Assembly (NCBI GenBank): GCA_030538475.1
Contig: JAUNTX010000007.1
Coordinates: 53,669 to 117,668, forward strand
Direction of reading: 5' to 3'
Source: Dermabacter sp.
GTDB lineage: Bacteria; Actinomycetota; Actinomycetes; Actinomycetales; Dermabacteraceae
DNA: 64,000 bases
Part shown: positions 8,930 to 21,104 of the stretch, in pieces
Layout of the letters: every line of letters starts with the position of its first letter
Position numbering within the stretch: the first letter of the stretch is position 1
Notes under the pieces: generated by a model
Databases searched by the model: none
What the model saw: only the letters and a program-made list of their open reading frames with translations
What the model was told of the DNA's origin: nothing
Translations under genes and position numbers: made by a program

Positions 8930-9529
8930 GTGTTGCAAGGAATCGTGCAGGAACTGATGGATGAGCTGGGGATGCTGCCCGGCGTGGGCCCGAAGTCGGC
9001 GCAGAGGATGGCGTTTTATCTGCTGGATGCCGACGAGGACGCCGTGCGCCGCCTCGCCCACGTGCTCGTGGAGGTCAAGGAGCGCGTGCGCGCGTGCACG
9101 GTGTGCGGCACGTTCGCCGAAGGTGAGCTCTGCACCATCTGCAGCGATGAACGCCGCAACCCGGAGCAACTGTGCGTGGTGGAAGAATCGAAGGACGTGC
9201 TCGCGATTGAACGCTTGCGCGAATACCGCGGGCGCTACCACGTGCTTGGTGGTGCGATCGATCCGATTGGTGGGGTGGCGCCAAGCGATCTGCGGATCCC
9301 CGAACTTCTGACGCGGCTCGATGCAGGCGAGGTCACGGAGGTCATTCTTGCCCTCGATCCCAACGTGTCCGGCGAAGCCACCTCCACCTATCTCAGCCGC
9401 ACACTCGCCACCTACGACGGTCTGCGGGTCACGCGGCTCGCCTCGGGACTTCCCGTGGGCGGCGATCTCGATTACGCCGACGAAATGACGCTGGGCCGCG
9501 CCTTTGCCGGGCGCCGCTCGATGGGGTGA
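8930..9529 (+). CDS. recR: Recombination mediator protein RecR
   Basis: Acts with RecO (and RecF) to load RecA at single-strand gaps. 199 residues, the standard length. The helix-hairpin-helix [17 protein letters not shown] is at residues 16-32. A four-cysteine zinc finger CTVC-x9-CTIC follows, then a TOPRIM domain with [12 protein letters not shown] and the [17 protein letters not shown] loop. The GTG start aligns with the family N-terminus. A membrane-protein gene follows in GTGA overlap. Confidence 0.97.
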   Translation: MLQGIVQELMDELGMLPGVGPKSAQRMAFYLLDADEDAVRRLAHVLVEVKERVRACTVCGTFAEGELCTICSDERRNPEQLCVVEESKDVLAIERLREYRGRYHVLGGAIDPIGGVAPSDLRIPELLTRLDAGEVTEVILALDPNVSGEATSTYLSRTLATYDGLRVTRLASGLPVGGDLDYADEMTLGRAFAGRRSMG

Positions 9530-11232
9530 GTCACGCCGTGAGCCAGCAACCCGTGAGCCAGCAACCATCCGCCACGCCTCCCACGTGGGGCGCTTCGCCG
9601 CCGCTTCCGCCGCCCCTGCCGCCCCTGACCGATCTGCCGGAGCCCGCGCGCATGCCGCCCCGCTCCGAAGACATCGACCTCCCAAGCGAAATCCTTGCCG
9701 ATTCTCGCCGCGCCCTCGTCCGCGGCGTCCGATGGCCCATATACGTGTGGATGGCCGTGATCGGCGCTGTCGTGTGGAGCATGTTCAGCTGGCTGTTCCT
9801 CGTGGCTGCCGCCCCGCTCATCGGTCTCTACCTCCTCACGATCCTGGCCGGCACGGAACTCATTCAGGTGCTCCTTCGCACCCTCGGACTCTCACCGGGA
9901 CTCGTCCTCACCTCCCTCCTCGGCGCGCCCGTGCTCGGCGCCGTGCTCGGCGCCGCCGCCGTCCCCCTCGCGATGCGCTGGGTGCTCACCATCCGGCCCC
10001 GCGAATACCTCACCGAGGCGGGATTCCAGCGCGAGGTGGCGCGGCGCTTCGCCCTCGTACAGGCCATCCCGCAGCTCGCGGTCATCGCCCTCCTGGTTCT
10101 CCTGGTCCTGCTCCCGATCCGAACCCCCTGGCAGCACCTGAGCTTCGGAGTGCTCGCGGGGCTCGCGGGCATGGTGAGCACGGTGATCCTCGGCTACCTG
10201 TGCACGCTCGGCCTCGTGCGCGCCCTGCGCCCCCTCGGCCTGCCGAGCGTCGCGGATCTCGACGCGCGCGCCGCGAGGGCCACCACCCGCGCCGAACGCA
10301 CCCGCCTGCTCGGCATCCTCTACACGCAGGATCGGCGCCATCTGCCGCGTGCCACCACCTTCGTCGGCCCCCGCATGCTCCTCGCTTCCGCCCGCGCGAT
10401 CCTGGTGCGGCACTGGTGGGTGCTGCTCGTGGCCGCACTGCTCGGCGGCGCGATCTGGTGGTTCGCCGACGTGGGGCAGACCTTCGCCGCCTTCTCTTAC
10501 GATGCGACCGGCACGGGCCAGGCGCTCGACCCACAGCTCGGCAGCGACGTGCCCGCACTGACCATCGTGCTCGTCCTCCTGGCGTTCGCCGCGTGGATCG
10601 CCGTGTGCGCCGTGACGCCCGCCGCGCTCGTCTCCCTCATCTCTGCCAGCAAGCATCGCCCGAGCGACCTGCGCACCTACCCGAGCGTGCGCGAACGCTT
10701 CGCCGTGAACCCCTGGGAAAAGCGCGTCGTGTGGAACGCCGTGGGCGTGATCGTCGTCGCCGAAATGCTCCTGCTGTCGCTCGTGGTGGCGATCATGGCC
10801 GCCCTCGGCCTCTTCAGCACGGTCGATGGCGTCTGGGCCACGCTCCTGCTCGTGGTCCTCATTCCCTGCTCCGGCGTGGCCACCTTCCGGGCCCTCGCCC
10901 ACGACCTGCGCGACATCGTGTACGGCCCCGCCCACTGGTACGCGCGCCGCGCCACGCCGATAGCCGCGCTCGCCCCGGCGGTCGGTACCAAAGCCGACGT
11001 GGCCGCGGATCCGCGCGTGCGCGACCGCATCACCCGCCAGCGGGCCGACGCGCTCGGCCTCGGGGCCACGGCCAGCGCCGAAGACGTCGCCCGCGAAGGG
11101 GCCAAGGTGGGCCTGCTGCCAGACTTCGGTATCCGAGAAACCGCCGACGTGTCGTGGCAGGACCACGAGCCGGAACGCACGAGCGAACACTCGATCCCCA
11201 CGCGGCTCGAATCCCTCGAACGTCAGAAGTAA
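9526..11232 (+). CDS. Polytopic membrane protein, unknown function
   Basis: 568 residues with no recognised family. The first ~60 residues are Pro/Ser-rich and cytosolic in appearance. About nine hydrophobic segments follow, for example [70 protein letters not shown] and [16 protein letters not shown]. The last ~100 residues are soluble and charged. The GTG start overlaps the recR stop (GTGA) and has GATGGGG upstream, so it is likely co-translated with recR. That pairing gives no obvious functional hint. Confidence 0.75.
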   Translation: MSHAVSQQPVSQQPSATPPTWGASPPLPPPLPPLTDLPEPARMPPRSEDIDLPSEILADSRRALVRGVRWPIYVWMAVIGAVVWSMFSWLFLVAAAPLIGLYLLTILAGTELIQVLLRTLGLSPGLVLTSLLGAPVLGAVLGAAAVPLAMRWVLTIRPREYLTEAGFQREVARRFALVQAIPQLAVIALLVLLVLLPIRTPWQHLSFGVLAGLAGMVSTVILGYLCTLGLVRALRPLGLPSVADLDARAARATTRAERTRLLGILYTQDRRHLPRATTFVGPRMLLASARAILVRHWWVLLVAALLGGAIWWFADVGQTFAAFSYDATGTGQALDPQLGSDVPALTIVLVLLAFAAWIAVCAVTPAALVSLISASKHRPSDLRTYPSVRERFAVNPWEKRVVWNAVGVIVVAEMLLLSLVVAIMAALGLFSTVDGVWATLLLVVLIPCSGVATFRALAHDLRDIVYGPAHWYARRATPIAALAPAVGTKADVAADPRVRDRITRQRADALGLGATASAEDVAREGAKVGLLPDFGIRETADVSWQDHEPERTSEHSIPTRLESLERQK

Positions 11233-11233
11233 G

Positions 11234-11247
11234 GCCCCGGAAGGGGC
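11234..11247 (+). terminator. Short GC stem with GGAA tetraloop
   Basis: GCCCC-GGAA-GGGGC sits 2 nt after the membrane-protein stop. A U-tract is absent, so this is a weak terminator or mRNA 3'-end stabiliser candidate. Confidence 0.35.
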
Positions 11248-11383
11248 GGCCCGCGCGGCCCGAGCAGGGGAGTTAGCATCGCTCACGCTCGCGGTGTGAG
11301 GTGGGGCGCGCGCCCGATGAACAGGGGTGGAGTCCTCAGTCACGGCCTGAGAGAATGGCCCGGATACGAAGGAGCCCACTCAG

Positions 11384-13979
<2,596 letters not shown>

Positions 13980-13981
13980 TG

Positions 13982-13995
13982 TGTCATAATGGACA
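13982..13995 (+). promoter_or_regulatory. Putative promoter and operator of the TetR gene
   Basis: TGTC-N6-GACA is a short inverted repeat that overlaps a CATAAT -10 hexamer (13985-13990), 76 bp upstream of the regulator start. An operator on its own promoter is typical of TetR-family genes. The half-sites are only 4 bp, so this is a weak call. Confidence 0.3.
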
Positions 13996-14010
13996 CCGGT
14001 GACGCGCCGG

Positions 14011-14036
14011 GGTTAGTGCGCTGAGCACCCCCAACC
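14011..14036 (+). other. Leader stem-loop upstream of the TetR gene
   Basis: GGTT/AACC and GTGC/GCAC pair around a 5-nt loop, with unpaired C residues on the 3' side. It would lie in the 5' untranslated region if transcription starts near 13997. Function unknown. Confidence 0.25.
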
Positions 14037-14071
14037 GCGCAACGTGACCAATAAAGGAGCGCAAGCGAGCT

Positions 14072-14761
14072 GTGAATGCCGACGCACGACTAGACCGCCT
14101 CAATGTTGACCCGCCCCGAGGTGGGCGCGGTCCGCGCACCAATCTCACCCGTGCGCGCGGTCAGCGCACCCGCGAGATCATCCTGGAAGAAGCCACGGTG
14201 CTGTTCTCGAAGTATGGCTACCGCGGCACGTCGCTGCGCGACATCTCCGAGCGGGTGGGGATCTCCCACCCGGGCATGCTCCATCACTTCTCCCACAAGG
14301 AGGCCCTGCTGCTCGCGGTCTTGGACCGTACGGCCGATCAGCTTGATGAGTTCGTGGACGCGTTCGTGAGCACCGCCCAGGATCCCGCGGAACTCGTCAA
14401 CTGGGATGCCGTGAAGTTCCATGATTCGCACATGTTCTCCGTGGTGCGCGCCGAAGCCCTCGAGGAATCGCATCCGGGACGGGGCCGCATCATCGAGATG
14501 CAATTAACGGCCGAACACAAGCTCGCGGACCTCTTCACCGTGTACGCCGAGCGCGGCTGGCTCGCCGACGGCGTGAGCCCCGACTGGATGGCCCGCGTCG
14601 CCGTGGGTATGTGGACCGGCCTCTACATCCGCGACGGCCTGCTCAACGATGACCGGGTGCTCCCCGACATCGCCCAGTTCTTCGCCATGTGCATCGTCCC
14701 GCTGCGCGATCCCCGCCTCCTCGCGGCACTCACCGCGAGCGCGGGCGCCAGCGCGCCGTGA
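14072..14761 (+). CDS. TetR-family transcriptional regulator
   Basis: 229 residues with an N-terminal helix-turn-helix: REIILEEATVLFSKYGYRGTSLRDISERVGISHPGMLHHFSHKEALL, about residues 35-80. The C-terminal ~140 residues are the variable ligand and dimer domain, with a tryptophan- and tyrosine-containing segment (WMARVAVGMWTGLYIRD). Ligand and targets cannot be predicted. A PRC-barrel gene overlaps its stop (GTGA) and is the likeliest co-regulated partner. GGAG is 12 nt upstream of the GTG start. Confidence 0.88.
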   Translation: MNADARLDRLNVDPPRGGRGPRTNLTRARGQRTREIILEEATVLFSKYGYRGTSLRDISERVGISHPGMLHHFSHKEALLLAVLDRTADQLDEFVDAFVSTAQDPAELVNWDAVKFHDSHMFSVVRAEALEESHPGRGRIIEMQLTAEHKLADLFTVYAERGWLADGVSPDWMARVAVGMWTGLYIRDGLLNDDRVLPDIAQFFAMCIVPLRDPRLLAALTASAGASAP

Positions 14762-15159
14762 CCTCCCGCCCCACCGCGGGATATGGGGCCGACGGGGGAG
14801 AGGCCGCGCTCGAAGCGGCCCACGCCCAGCCCGCCGATCCCCGCATCCACAGCCTGCGCAACGCGCGCGTGAGCGATGCGGAGCGCCGAAAGCTCGGCAA
14901 GATTGACGACATCTACGTCTCGGATCGGGACCAGCAGGTGACGTGGGTGAGCGTGAGCCTCGGGTTCCTGCGCACCGCCGAGGTGCTCGTCCCCATCGAC
15001 CTCCTGTTCACGCGCGAGGGCGCCGTGAGCGTTGACGCGCCCCGCGCCGTCATCGAGGATGCGCCCCGGTCGCGGGTGAGCGGCCACCTGTCGGCCGCCG
15101 ACGAATCAGAGGTGCGGGCCTATTACGCGCGCGCCCTCGCCGCGACGCCCGCCGCCTAA
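14758..15159 (+). CDS. PRC-barrel domain protein
   Basis: 133 residues. The segment from about residue 35, LRNARVSDAERRKLGKIDDIYVSDRDQQVTWVSV and then AEVLVPIDLLF, follows the PRC-barrel pattern of a glycine-rich turn plus a beta-barrel with a conserved VP. A helical tail with YYARAL ends the protein. PRC-barrel proteins occur in photosynthetic reaction centres, in RimM and as small stress-associated proteins. The last group fits best. Start GTG overlaps the TetR gene stop. Confidence 0.75.
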   Translation: MTSRPTAGYGADGGEAALEAAHAQPADPRIHSLRNARVSDAERRKLGKIDDIYVSDRDQQVTWVSVSLGFLRTAEVLVPIDLLFTREGAVSVDAPRAVIEDAPRSRVSGHLSAADESEVRAYYARALAATPAA

Positions 15160-15180
15160 ACCGCGCCCCGTCGGCCCTTC

Positions 15181-17253
15181 CTACCAGCGCCAGCCCTGGC
15201 TCTCGAGCTGCCACGAGGCTTCCTCCGCCATCGAATCCGCGTACGTCGCGGTGATGTGATTGCCGTCGAGGAACACGGTGACGTTGCCAATCGAGGGCTG
15301 ACACACGCCGCCCGGGCAGATGAGGTGCGTGAGGTCCACGCCGTACACGCCGTCAATGGCGAGCAGTTCGGAGTCCGGACGCTCGACGCGCATGTTGCGA
15401 TCCACTTCGTCGAGGCACGCCTCGTTGCCGTCGCCCCAGTAGTCGCGGCACGGGTTCGGGTTGAAGCCCATGCGTGGCTGATCGCGCACGGCGATGACGG
15501 GGATGTCGGCCAGGTGCAGGTCCCACACGAGGTCTTCGAGGCCCGTGGACGTGCGCTCGCGCCCGTTCGTGGGCACGAACGTGGTCTCCATGACCACGAC
15601 ATCGGGCCGCACCTCCTGGATGTACTCCATGGCGGCGCGGGTGAAGTTCCGGCACTTCAGCGAGGTGGATTCGCCGGGCGTGCAGCCGCCCTCAAGCAGC
15701 GCGATCGAGCGCCAGCCCGCGGCCTCGGCGCCGGGATCAATCGCCCCGGCAAGCTGCTGCATGCGCGAATTACCCAGATACAGCACCGTGGGGGCGCCGA
15801 GGTTACCCTCGCGCATCATGCAGGTGCTGCGCAGCACGCCCGTGGCGCGCGCATCGCCGCGACAGGCGCCGTCGAGCTCCCACCAGTCGGCCCACAGATC
15901 CGCCGCGCCGGGGAGTTCGGGGGCCAGCGGATCGGCGTCCGGGTGCTCCGTGTACTGCTCGAAGAGCACGCGCGCCCCGGGGTTATTGCTGACCGCGAGC
16001 CGTTCGCGTTCCGCCTGCTGGTGGGAGAACACGCCCTGGATCGCGAGGACGAACGCGAGGCCGACGGCGAGGGTTGCGCCCGCCACGCCGATCGAGCGCC
16101 GGGTGCTGGCCCCGGCCCAGGTCCACCGCCGAAACGGCGTGTCCACGAACTTCGTGAGCAGCCACGCCGCCCCGAGGCTCGCCCCAGTGATGAGCAGACC
16201 CACCCAGAGCCCCGCCTGGGGCATCTGCAGGGCCTGCAGGGTGATGATGAGGATCGGCCAGTGCGCCAGATATAGGCCGTAGCTGATGCCGCCGAGGAAC
16301 TGGAGGGGCCGCGAGGCGAGGACGGGGTTGTAGCCCATGACCATGACGAGCGCGGCAGAGGTGAGCGGCCACAGGGCCAGCCACCCGGGGAAGTGTCCCT
16401 GAACATCGACGAGCACGCCCATCGACACGAGGGAGGCCACGCCCACCATGGAGATGGCGAAGCGCGCGCGGCGCTTCTCAGTGCTGGCCGGATCGAGCAC
16501 GGGCGTGCGGGAGGCGATGAGCGGCAGCGCAATCGCCACGAGCGCGCCGAGCCCAAACTCCCACAGGCGCGCGAACGTATCGAAGTAGGCGATGGTCTGC
16601 TGGGTCTGGGTGGAATAGACGGACCACACGAACGAGGCGAGCGTGAGGGCGCCGATCCCGATGGCGCTCACACGCCAGACGCGCACGCGGTGCGCATACT
16701 TATCCACCGGTGGGTACCGGCGCTCACGCAGCCGCACCACGAGCGCGATGAGGGCAAACATGAGCGGCCACAGCAGGAACACCTGCCCCTGGATCGAGAG
16801 CGACCAGAAGTGCTGGAACGGGGAGGCGACCGTGCGATCCGCCGTGTAGTAGTCGGTGGCCTGCGAAATGAGCCACCAGTTTTCCGCCTGGATCAGCGTG
16901 TAGAACGCGTCATCGAGCGTGTGCCGGTGCTCGCTCGCGGGCAGGACGATGAGCGAGGCAATGACGGTGAGGATCGTGACCACAAGCGTGGGCGGCAAGA
17001 GGCGCTTGAAGGTGCGCCCCCAGTAGTTGACGGGCGCCACGGACCGCCTCGCCTCGAGGCGCCGCACAAACGTGCCGGTGAGGAAGTAGGCGGAGATGAA
17101 GAGGAACACGTCGACGCCGCCGGAGACCCGGCCGATGAACACGTGGTACAGCACCACGAGCAGGACCGCGAGGCCGCGCAGGCCGTGGACATCGGCGCGG
17201 AACGAGGAGGCCCTCGCGGTGGGCAGGGCAGCGTGGGGCGTGGATTCAGTCAT
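15181..17253 (-). CDS. Acyltransferase-3 / SGNH fusion, OafA-like
   Basis: Predicted to O-acetylate a cell-surface polysaccharide. 690 residues: about ten transmembrane helices of the acyltransferase-3 family (residues ~20-420), with the catalytic-type His H37 in VLYHVFIGRVSGGVDVF. An extracellular SGNH domain follows. In it the usual GDSH block reads G494-N495-S496-R497, keeping the serine but not the Asp or His. The DxxH block is intact at D663-x-x-H666. A second, larger relative lies at 27493-30018. Downstream end of a leftward surface-glycan cluster. Confidence 0.88.
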   Translation of the reverse strand: MTESTPHAALPTARASSFRADVHGLRGLAVLLVVLYHVFIGRVSGGVDVFLFISAYFLTGTFVRRLEARRSVAPVNYWGRTFKRLLPPTLVVTILTVIASLIVLPASEHRHTLDDAFYTLIQAENWWLISQATDYYTADRTVASPFQHFWSLSIQGQVFLLWPLMFALIALVVRLRERRYPPVDKYAHRVRVWRVSAIGIGALTLASFVWSVYSTQTQQTIAYFDTFARLWEFGLGALVAIALPLIASRTPVLDPASTEKRRARFAISMVGVASLVSMGVLVDVQGHFPGWLALWPLTSAALVMVMGYNPVLASRPLQFLGGISYGLYLAHWPILIITLQALQMPQAGLWVGLLITGASLGAAWLLTKFVDTPFRRWTWAGASTRRSIGVAGATLAVGLAFVLAIQGVFSHQQAERERLAVSNNPGARVLFEQYTEHPDADPLAPELPGAADLWADWWELDGACRGDARATGVLRSTCMMREGNLGAPTVLYLGNSRMQQLAGAIDPGAEAAGWRSIALLEGGCTPGESTSLKCRNFTRAAMEYIQEVRPDVVVMETTFVPTNGRERTSTGLEDLVWDLHLADIPVIAVRDQPRMGFNPNPCRDYWGDGNEACLDEVDRNMRVERPDSELLAIDGVYGVDLTHLICPGGVCQPSIGNVTVFLDGNHITATYADSMAEEASWQLESQGWRW

Positions 17254-17273
17254 GGTGGCGAAAGAGGGCGGTG

Positions 17274-18677
17274 CTATCGGGCGCCCGCGAGGAAGGCGCG
17301 CGCGGCGAGGAAAAGATCGTACGGATCGCTCACGGCCGTGAGCTCACGCGCCGAGTGCATCGACAGGATCGGCACGCCCACATCGACCGTGGTGAAGCCG
17401 AGCCTCGTCGCGGTGATCGGCCCGATGGTCGAGCCGCACGGCATCGCGTTGTTGGACACGAACTCCTGGGAGTGCACCCCGGCGGCGGCGCAGGCGCCCG
17501 CCCAGTGGGCCGCGCCGCGCGCGTCGGTCGCGTAGCGCTGATTCGCATTGATCTTGAGGATCGGCCCCGATCCCGCGACCGGCTGATTCGCCGGATCGTG
17601 ACGCTCCGCGTAGTTCGGATGCACCGAGTGGCCGACGTCGGAAGAGACCAGGGTAGAGGCGCCGAGCGCGCGCCGACGCTCCTCCTCGCTCGCCCCCAGG
17701 GCGCCGTAGAGCCGCACGAGCACGTCTTCGAGGAAGGGACCGGCTGCGCCCGAGCGGGAGGCGGAGCCCACCTCCTCGTGATCGTTTGCCACGAGGACGG
17801 CTATCGGCGCGCCCGGAGCGGGCTCCGCGTCCGCGAGCTCGACCATCGCGCGCACGCCCGCGTGCGTCGACAGCAGGTTGTCGAGGCGCGGGCTCGCGAG
17901 GAACTCCTCGCGCGCCCCGATGAGGGCGGGCGGCTGCGCGTCCATCGTGAGGATGTCGTAGCCCGCCACGTCCTCGGCCTCCACTCCCGCGAGCTGCGCG
18001 AGGTCGGCGAGCACGTCGTGGCTGTCGGCCCCGCCCAGCCCCGAGATCGGCTGCAGGTGGGTCTGCGGGTTCAGGGTGAGGCCCTCGGAGTTGACGCCGC
18101 GATCCAGGTGGACCGCGAGCTGCGGCACCCGCAGGTAGGGCCCGGTGCGCACCAGGTGCACGGCGCCATCGCGCGTGACGAGGCGGCCCGCGAGCAGAAG
18201 ATCGCGGTCCAGGAACGAATTGAACAGCGGCCCGCCGTACACCTCGACGCCCACCTGCTGGAAACCGCGCGCCGTCGTCGAGCTTTTCGGCTTGAGCTTG
18301 AGGGCGGGGGAGTCCGTGTGCGCGCCGAACAGGGCCAGCGGCGTGGTTGGCTGCGCGTCGGCGGGCACCGCCACGGCGATGAACGAGCCGTCGCGCACCA
18401 CGAGGTAGCGCCCGCCCGGGGCGATGGCCTCCCAGGGCTCGGCCTCGTCGAGCAGCGTGTAGCCCGCGGCCTCGAGCCTCGCGGCGGCCTCCCGGACGGC
18501 GTGGAAGGCGCTCGGCGAAGCGGTCACGAAATCGGCGAGGTCACGCGCGTGCGCAGTAGCCTCGGCCGACGGGCCGCGCTGGGCGCCAGCGGTCGACGGC
18601 GCGCCAGCGGGCGATGCCACGGTGGCGGCCGAAGCGGAGGGCGAGGCGGTGGAGCGAGGGCTGGGGGTGGGGGTCAT
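17274..18677 (-). CDS. M18-family metalloaminopeptidase
   Basis: Zinc aminopeptidase that removes N-terminal residues, usually acidic ones, from peptides in the cytosol. 467 residues; the first ~40 are a Pro/Ser/Ala-rich extension. Metal and catalytic motifs are FGAHTDSPALKLKP (His and Asp), VANDHEEVGSASRSG (the EE pair), SSDVGHSVHPNY and GVPILSMHSARE (C-terminal His). It sits between acyltransferase and glycosyltransferase genes without an obvious link to them. Confidence 0.93.
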   Translation of the reverse strand: MTPTPSPRSTASPSASAATVASPAGAPSTAGAQRGPSAEATAHARDLADFVTASPSAFHAVREAAARLEAAGYTLLDEAEPWEAIAPGGRYLVVRDGSFIAVAVPADAQPTTPLALFGAHTDSPALKLKPKSSTTARGFQQVGVEVYGGPLFNSFLDRDLLLAGRLVTRDGAVHLVRTGPYLRVPQLAVHLDRGVNSEGLTLNPQTHLQPISGLGGADSHDVLADLAQLAGVEAEDVAGYDILTMDAQPPALIGAREEFLASPRLDNLLSTHAGVRAMVELADAEPAPGAPIAVLVANDHEEVGSASRSGAAGPFLEDVLVRLYGALGASEEERRRALGASTLVSSDVGHSVHPNYAERHDPANQPVAGSGPILKINANQRYATDARGAAHWAGACAAAGVHSQEFVSNNAMPCGSTIGPITATRLGFTTVDVGVPILSMHSARELTAVSDPYDLFLAARAFLAGAR

Positions 18678-18703
18678 GAGAGTCCTTCGGGGGTGAGGGG
18701 CAG

Positions 18704-19702
18704 TCAGGAATGCTCGATGCTCGCGCCGTAGGTGGCGCGAGTGCGGCGCCGAATGAGCGCGCGAAAGAGGGAGGGAAGGAAGCGGGCCACGATGCCGGCC
18801 CCGCCAATGGTGCGGTTCGTCAGCAGCGCGCTTGTGAGCAGGCGAAGCGACAGATCGCGCCTCGCGGCGGCTAAACGCGCCTGATCCTCATGGAGCACCG
18901 CGGCCTGTGCGATGAGCACCGTCATGAGGCACTCGAGGGTGGCCACCTGCCGGGCCAGTGCGCGCGAGCGGGCCGGGCCGAGGGATTCGGCGAGGAAGCC
19001 CAGGGCGGCATCGCGCTCGCTGCGTTCGGGCACCCGGCCCCACGTGAGGGAGCCGCCGCTCACGCGGTACTCGATGAGGGGCGCGGGCAGCACCCGCACG
19101 CGGCGCGCGCGCGACAGCACGAGGCCCATGGTCACGAGGTCCTCGAAGCGGGCAATCCCCTCGGGAAAAGGTCGCGTACCCAGCAGGGTGCGGCGCACCG
19201 CCTTATCCCACGGGAACGGCGTGAGGTGATCGGTGAGGACCGCGGACAGCGCCTCACAGCCCGACACGACGCCCCGGGTGTGCGGCGCCGCCGACGCGTA
19301 TCGGGGGTGGGCCGCGCCCGGCGCATCGGTGCGCACCGTGCGGCCCACGACCACCGCGTCCACGTCGTCGCCCGCATCGAGCGCCGCCCACGTCTGCGCA
19401 AGAAAACCGGGGTAGTGCGCATCGTCGGCATCGAGGAAGGCCACGACCTCGCCGCGCGCCACCTCCACACCCGCATTGCGGGCAGCGGACACGCCCCGGT
19501 TCGTGGAGAAGGAGATGAGCCGCACGCGCGGATCGTCCAGTTCCTCGACGCGGGCCGCCGTGGCATCGGCCGACGCATCGTCGATCACGATGACCTCGAG
19601 TCCCGCGAAGTCCTGATCGAGCACGCTGCGCACCGCGCCCGTGATGCTCGCTTCGGCATTGTGGGCCGGGATGATGACGCTGTAGCGGCACGGGGTCGGC
19701 AT
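18704..19702 (-). CDS. Family-2 glycosyltransferase
   Basis: 332 residues with a GT-A fold. YSVIIPAHNAEASITGAVRSVL opens the protein, followed by VIDDASADAT and the metal-binding FLDADDAHYPG (DxD). The C-terminal third carries arginine-rich amphipathic segments that may contact the membrane. AAGGAGGA lies directly upstream of the ATG at 19702, which fixes this start over longer in-frame options. Part of the leftward cluster with flippase and DUF6541 genes, so a role in surface polysaccharide assembly is likely. Donor and acceptor are unknown. Confidence 0.9.
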   Translation of the reverse strand: MPTPCRYSVIIPAHNAEASITGAVRSVLDQDFAGLEVIVIDDASADATAARVEELDDPRVRLISFSTNRGVSAARNAGVEVARGEVVAFLDADDAHYPGFLAQTWAALDAGDDVDAVVVGRTVRTDAPGAAHPRYASAAPHTRGVVSGCEALSAVLTDHLTPFPWDKAVRRTLLGTRPFPEGIARFEDLVTMGLVLSRARRVRVLPAPLIEYRVSGGSLTWGRVPERSERDAALGFLAESLGPARSRALARQVATLECLMTVLIAQAAVLHEDQARLAAARRDLSLRLLTSALLTNRTIGGAGIVARFLPSLFRALIRRRTRATYGASIEHS

Positions 19703-19745
19703 GTCGTCCTCCTTGGATGCGGGCGTGACGGGCAAGCGGCGGCGC

Positions 19746-21104
19746 TCAGGGGGCCTGGACGGGAGCTGCGGCGGGGCGGGATGAACGGCGCGACACGGCG
19801 GCGAGGCACACCAGGTGAACGCCGACCCCAGCGACGGGCCCCGCGATGAGCGCGACAACAACCACCGTGGTGAAGGAGCCTGGCAGCCACAGGAGGGCCA
19901 CGCCGAGCACCGAGGCAACAAGCCATCCAGCCGCATACGATACATGGGAGTCGCGCGCCAAACAGGCCGTTCCGGTGAGTGTGAGGGCACCCACCGCAGC
20001 GGCGGCGAAGACGAGGCCCACGAACACGAAGCCCGACACCACGTAGAGCGGATTGAACAGGCTCAGCACCCACGGACCCAGCAGCCCCGCGGGGACGGCG
20101 ATCGCGAGGGCCCCCGCGCCGAGCACGCCGAGCGGCAGCGCGAACGCCCGCAGCATCGCGTCCGAGGAATCGAGGAGCCGCTTGAGCATCATCGCCTGCA
20201 GGGCCTGGAGGGGGATCATGATCGGCGCGCGCGACAGCTGCAGGGCGATGAGAAGCCCCGCCACGGTGGCCGCGGGAACATCCGCCCCGGCCACGTCCAC
20301 GAACACGGGGAACATGGTGATGAGCACCGCCGTGCACCCGGCCGTGAAGATCGCCGCTAGGTACCGGTACAGCAGGGCGAGCGGGCGCTGATCGGCGCGC
20401 GCGAGGGCCCCCGACCGCGCCTCGGGCGAGGCCGCGACATACAGCAGCCAGATCGCCGCGGCAGCGGCCGTGGCCACCATGAGCAGCGGGAGCACGGCCC
20501 CCTCGAGCGAGGAGACCAGTACCGCCACGAGCGCCACGACGCCGACGAACACGAGCCGGCCCGCGGCCTCCGCGCCCATGAGCCCCGCATACAGGCGCCA
20601 CCAGCCGTGGCCCGCCGCGCTGCCCGCGAGGCACGCGTGGCCCGCATACAGGACCGCCGCGATAGCGATGATGGCGACGGCAACCGCGCTCGTCTGGGAG
20701 AAGCGCCCCGGCGCCCACAGGGGAGAGGTCAGGGCAATGATCGCGGCGAAGGCGACGCCGATGAGCAGTGAGAGGGCGAGCACGCGCGTGCCCCGGGCCC
20801 CCGTCGGCCCCTGCTCCGAAGAGTCGAGCTCTCCGGAACCGAGCTCCGTCGGCTCGGCCTCCGCCGTCGCGAGGCCCGCCCGGCGCGCGAGCGTGGATCC
20901 CACCGCGCGCGTGGTCTCGTTCTGCACGCCGTTGAGCAGGCCGAAAACGCCGAACAAGACCGCCCAGAACACGAGGAACTCGCGATTGGATTCGGGCGTG
21001 AGCACCCGGGCCGCAAGAAACGAGATCGCGAAACTGCTGCCCGCCGCGATCACCGAAGCGACGAGCACACGCTGCGTATCAGTGATTCTCACGGCGATGC
21101 TCAC
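19746..21104 (-). CDS. MOP-type polysaccharide flippase-like membrane protein
   Basis: 452 residues with about twelve hydrophobic segments, for example VLVASVIAAGSSFAISFLAARVL, EFLVFWAVLFGVFGLL, VAVAIIAIAAVLYAGHA and a C-terminal VVVVALIAGPVAGVGVHLV. Topology and neighbours suggest a lipid-linked oligosaccharide exporter (Wzx/MATE-like), although sequence motifs of the family are weak. A ~40-residue acidic loop sits around residues 65-100. The GTG start overlaps the stop of the upstream DUF6541 gene (GTGA). Confidence 0.65.
   Translation of the reverse strand: MSIAVRITDTQRVLVASVIAAGSSFAISFLAARVLTPESNREFLVFWAVLFGVFGLLNGVQNETTRAVGSTLARRAGLATAEAEPTELGSGELDSSEQGPTGARGTRVLALSLLIGVAFAAIIALTSPLWAPGRFSQTSAVAVAIIAIAAVLYAGHACLAGSAAGHGWWRLYAGLMGAEAAGRLVFVGVVALVAVLVSSLEGAVLPLLMVATAAAAAIWLLYVAASPEARSGALARADQRPLALLYRYLAAIFTAGCTAVLITMFPVFVDVAGADVPAATVAGLLIALQLSRAPIMIPLQALQAMMLKRLLDSSDAMLRAFALPLGVLGAGALAIAVPAGLLGPWVLSLFNPLYVVSGFVFVGLVFAAAAVGALTLTGTACLARDSHVSYAAGWLVASVLGVALLWLPGSFTTVVVVALIAGPVAGVGVHLVCLAAVSRRSSRPAAAPVQAP

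Noticed and set aside
9892..11379. Long antisense open frames (for example opposite the recR-linked membrane protein and in the heme region)
   Set aside because: They are rich in Arg, Pro, Gly and His, lack starts with ribosome sites, and mirror the third-position GC of the real genes.
11248..11383. Lysine riboswitch upstream of lysC
   Set aside because: The 136-bp space is too short and lacks the conserved helices; the ribosome site and start look ordinary.
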